NCBI GenBank assembly: GCA_905207905.1
Contig: CAJLNC010000033.1
Span: 1 to 25,616, forward strand
DNA length: 25,616 nt
Source: an uncultured Lachnospiraceae bacterium
GTDB lineage: Bacteria > Bacillota_A > Clostridia > Lachnospirales > Lachnospiraceae
Direction of reading: 5' to 3'
In this document: positions 25,087-25,616 of the stretch, one piece after another
Numbering within the stretch: the first letter of the stretch is position 1
Layout of the letters: each line of letters begins with the position of its first letter
Notes under the pieces: model-generated
The model's database searches: none
Told to the model about the DNA's origin: nothing
Seen by the model: only the letters and a program-made list of their open reading frames with translations
Translations under genes and position numbers: made by a program

Positions 25087-25110
25087 ATTATAAACCGTCT
25101 GGTTTATAAT
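25087..25110. promoter_or_regulatory. Operator 2 of the MATE gene
   Basis: Arms ATTATAAACC / GGTTTATAAT are perfect over 10 nt around a GTCT centre, and the core ACCGTCTGGT fits the shared operator consensus ACCGnnyGGT. It sits a few bases after the -10, over the expected transcription start. Confidence 0.75.
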
Positions 25111-25113
25111 TGT

Positions 25114-25142
25114 ATTCTACTGCTTATTGACCGATCGGTCAA
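25114..25142 (-). promoter_or_regulatory. MATE gene promoter
   Basis: TTGACC (25137-25142) and TAGAAT (25114-25119) on the minus strand are spaced 17 nt apart. The -35 lies inside the perfect palindrome at 25125-25144, and a second palindrome (25087-25110) lies just downstream of the -10. The layout is the same as at the TetR promoter. Confidence 0.8.
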
Positions 25143-25144
25143 TA
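25125..25144. promoter_or_regulatory. Operator 1 of the MATE gene (perfect 20-bp palindrome)
   Basis: The site TATTGACCGATCGGTCAATA is fully symmetric and typical of TetR-family operators. It overlaps the -35 box and most of the spacer, so a bound repressor would block RNA polymerase. The TetR encoded two genes away in the same strand is the natural partner. Confidence 0.85.
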
Positions 25145-25212
25145 TTTATTTTAGATAATTTGCAATTATTTTTTCCTTCTTAGAAACTTATCCCCAAAGC
25201 GCCAAACAAAAA

Positions 25213-25242
25213 GGACATTCTGACTTTTACATCGGAATGTCC
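25213..25242 (-). terminator. Intrinsic terminator upstream of the MATE promoter
   Basis: Stem GGACATTC / GAATGTCC with a 14-nt loop, followed on the minus strand by TTTTTG. It would stop minus-strand transcripts coming from the right and insulate the operator-controlled MATE promoter. The gene it serves is not evident in the window. Confidence 0.7.
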
Positions 25243-25432
25243 CTTACTGATCTGCAGCGCGCTTCTGCCGGACTTCCTCAGAAAAAGCCCGGTGTATCGT
25301 TTCTGTTTTTATTTATTATCTTTCTATTCTATATATTAGGATTCGGGTATCAAAAATCCAATCTTACGAAATTAAAAATAAATTTTCCCAACTCCTGACA
25401 AAGAGTCATAAAAATCAAACTTTACTATAAAA
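25243..25432. other. A+T-rich spacer without a recognised gene
   Basis: Only short open frames without ribosome-binding sites are present. A weak hairpin (CCGGACTT / AAGCCCGG near 25275-25299) is the only structure I see. Confidence 0.4.
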
Positions 25433-25551
25433 AGAAGTCTGCTCGCAGACTTCTCCGCCTACGGCGGGTCGCTTCAGCGACATCTTCTCTGCCCGCCGCA
25501 GTGCGATCCCCCGGAGCATTTTTGTTTCATAGGAAGAAATTTCCTGTGAAA
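25433..25551 (-). repeat. Palindromic intergenic repeat, full copy with tandem hairpins
   Basis: Contains a 22-bp palindrome with arms AGAAGTCTGC / GCAGACTTCT (25433-25454), then CCGCC-TAC-GGCGG (25455-25467), then GTCGCT-TC-AGCGAC (25468-25481), a GC-rich spacer, and the core palindrome with arms TTTCATAGGAA and TTCCTGTGAAA (25525-25551). The core and the adjoining AAAAATGCTyCG...GGAT are shared with the element at 4398-4452. On the minus strand the element begins after the tRNA terminator and ends in a hairpin followed by TTTTTATAG, so it also looks terminator-like. Confidence 0.7.
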
Positions 25552-25559
25552 TAAAATAA

Positions 25560-25588
25560 AAAGAGTCCTTGAAAATCAAGGACTCTTT
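25560..25588 (-). terminator. tRNA transcript terminator
   Basis: Perfect 13-bp stem AAAGAGTCCTTGA / TCAAGGACTCTTT with a 3-nt loop. It starts 2 nt past the tRNA 3' end on the minus strand and is followed by TTTTATTTTATTT. Confidence 0.9.
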
Positions 25589-25590
25589 AG

Positions 25591-25616
25591 CAGTTCGTAG
25601 GGGAATCGAACCCCTG
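25591..25616 (-). tRNA. 3' end of a tRNA gene cut by the window edge
   Basis: On the minus strand the T arm is AGGGG-TTCGATT-CCCCT, with a 7-nt loop containing TTCGA. It is followed by the 3' acceptor strand ACGAACT and discriminator G. CCA does not appear to be encoded (CTA follows). The anticodon lies outside the window, so the amino acid is not known. Confidence 0.85.

Noticed and set aside
1..25616. CRISPR arrays, prophage or integrative-element modules
   Set aside because: No regularly spaced direct repeats, integrase, phage structural or conjugation genes were found; the only mobile trace is the transposase fragment.

Overview
The window reads as chromosomal DNA of an anaerobic, low-to-mid GC Firmicute, most likely a gut Lachnospiraceae (Clostridia). 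This rests on style: GGAGG ribosome-binding sites, BspA-type leucine-rich repeats joined to YTGK-type repeats, a KdpDE-like pair, an ABC-F protein, a RelQ-like alarmone synthetase and intergenic palindromic repeats. No marker gene fixes the species. Every confident gene lies on the minus strand, so genes are read from the right end to the left.

Region 1 (1-4862): a three-domain sugar PTS permease (EIIC-EIIB-EIIA), preceded by a small coupled ORF. Upstream of these is an ABC-F ATPase with a long leader that holds a strong hairpin with a T-run, a 16-codon ORF and one copy of a palindromic repeat.

Region 2 (4862-14505): a nine-gene Mrp/Mbh-like cation/proton antiporter operon in the order E-F-G-(MbhD)-(MbhE::MrpB fusion)-C-D-D'-D''-L/A. 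It has four NuoL/M/N-type antiporter subunits and no hydrogenase or oxidoreductase subunits. Immediately upstream (14709-16482) is a KdpD/KdpE-like two-component system that lacks the large KdpD sensor region. The layout suggests that this pair senses ionic stress and controls the antiporter, although no kdpFABC is present.

Region 3 (16483-20274): a large secreted protein with a predicted N-terminal beta-rich domain, two LRR_5 blocks and two Ig-like repeats. It has a strong promoter and a potentially structured leader, and ends in a long REP-like hairpin. Upstream lies an intergenic stretch with a decayed IS91-type transposase fragment and a bidirectional terminator.

Region 4 (20275-25144): the most unusual part. 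A MATE efflux pump is followed by a tightly coupled operon: TetR regulator, small alarmone synthetase, and a CPA2 cation/proton antiporter fused to a cytidylate-kinase-like domain with a lysine-less P-loop. The MATE and TetR promoters share one architecture: operator in the -35/spacer and a second operator just after the -10, consensus ACCGnnyGGT. This implies one regulon joining drug or toxin efflux, (p)ppGpp synthesis and ion homeostasis.

Region 5 (25145-25616): a terminator, a full copy of a multi-hairpin intergenic repeat, a tRNA terminator and the 3' end of a tRNA cut by the window edge.
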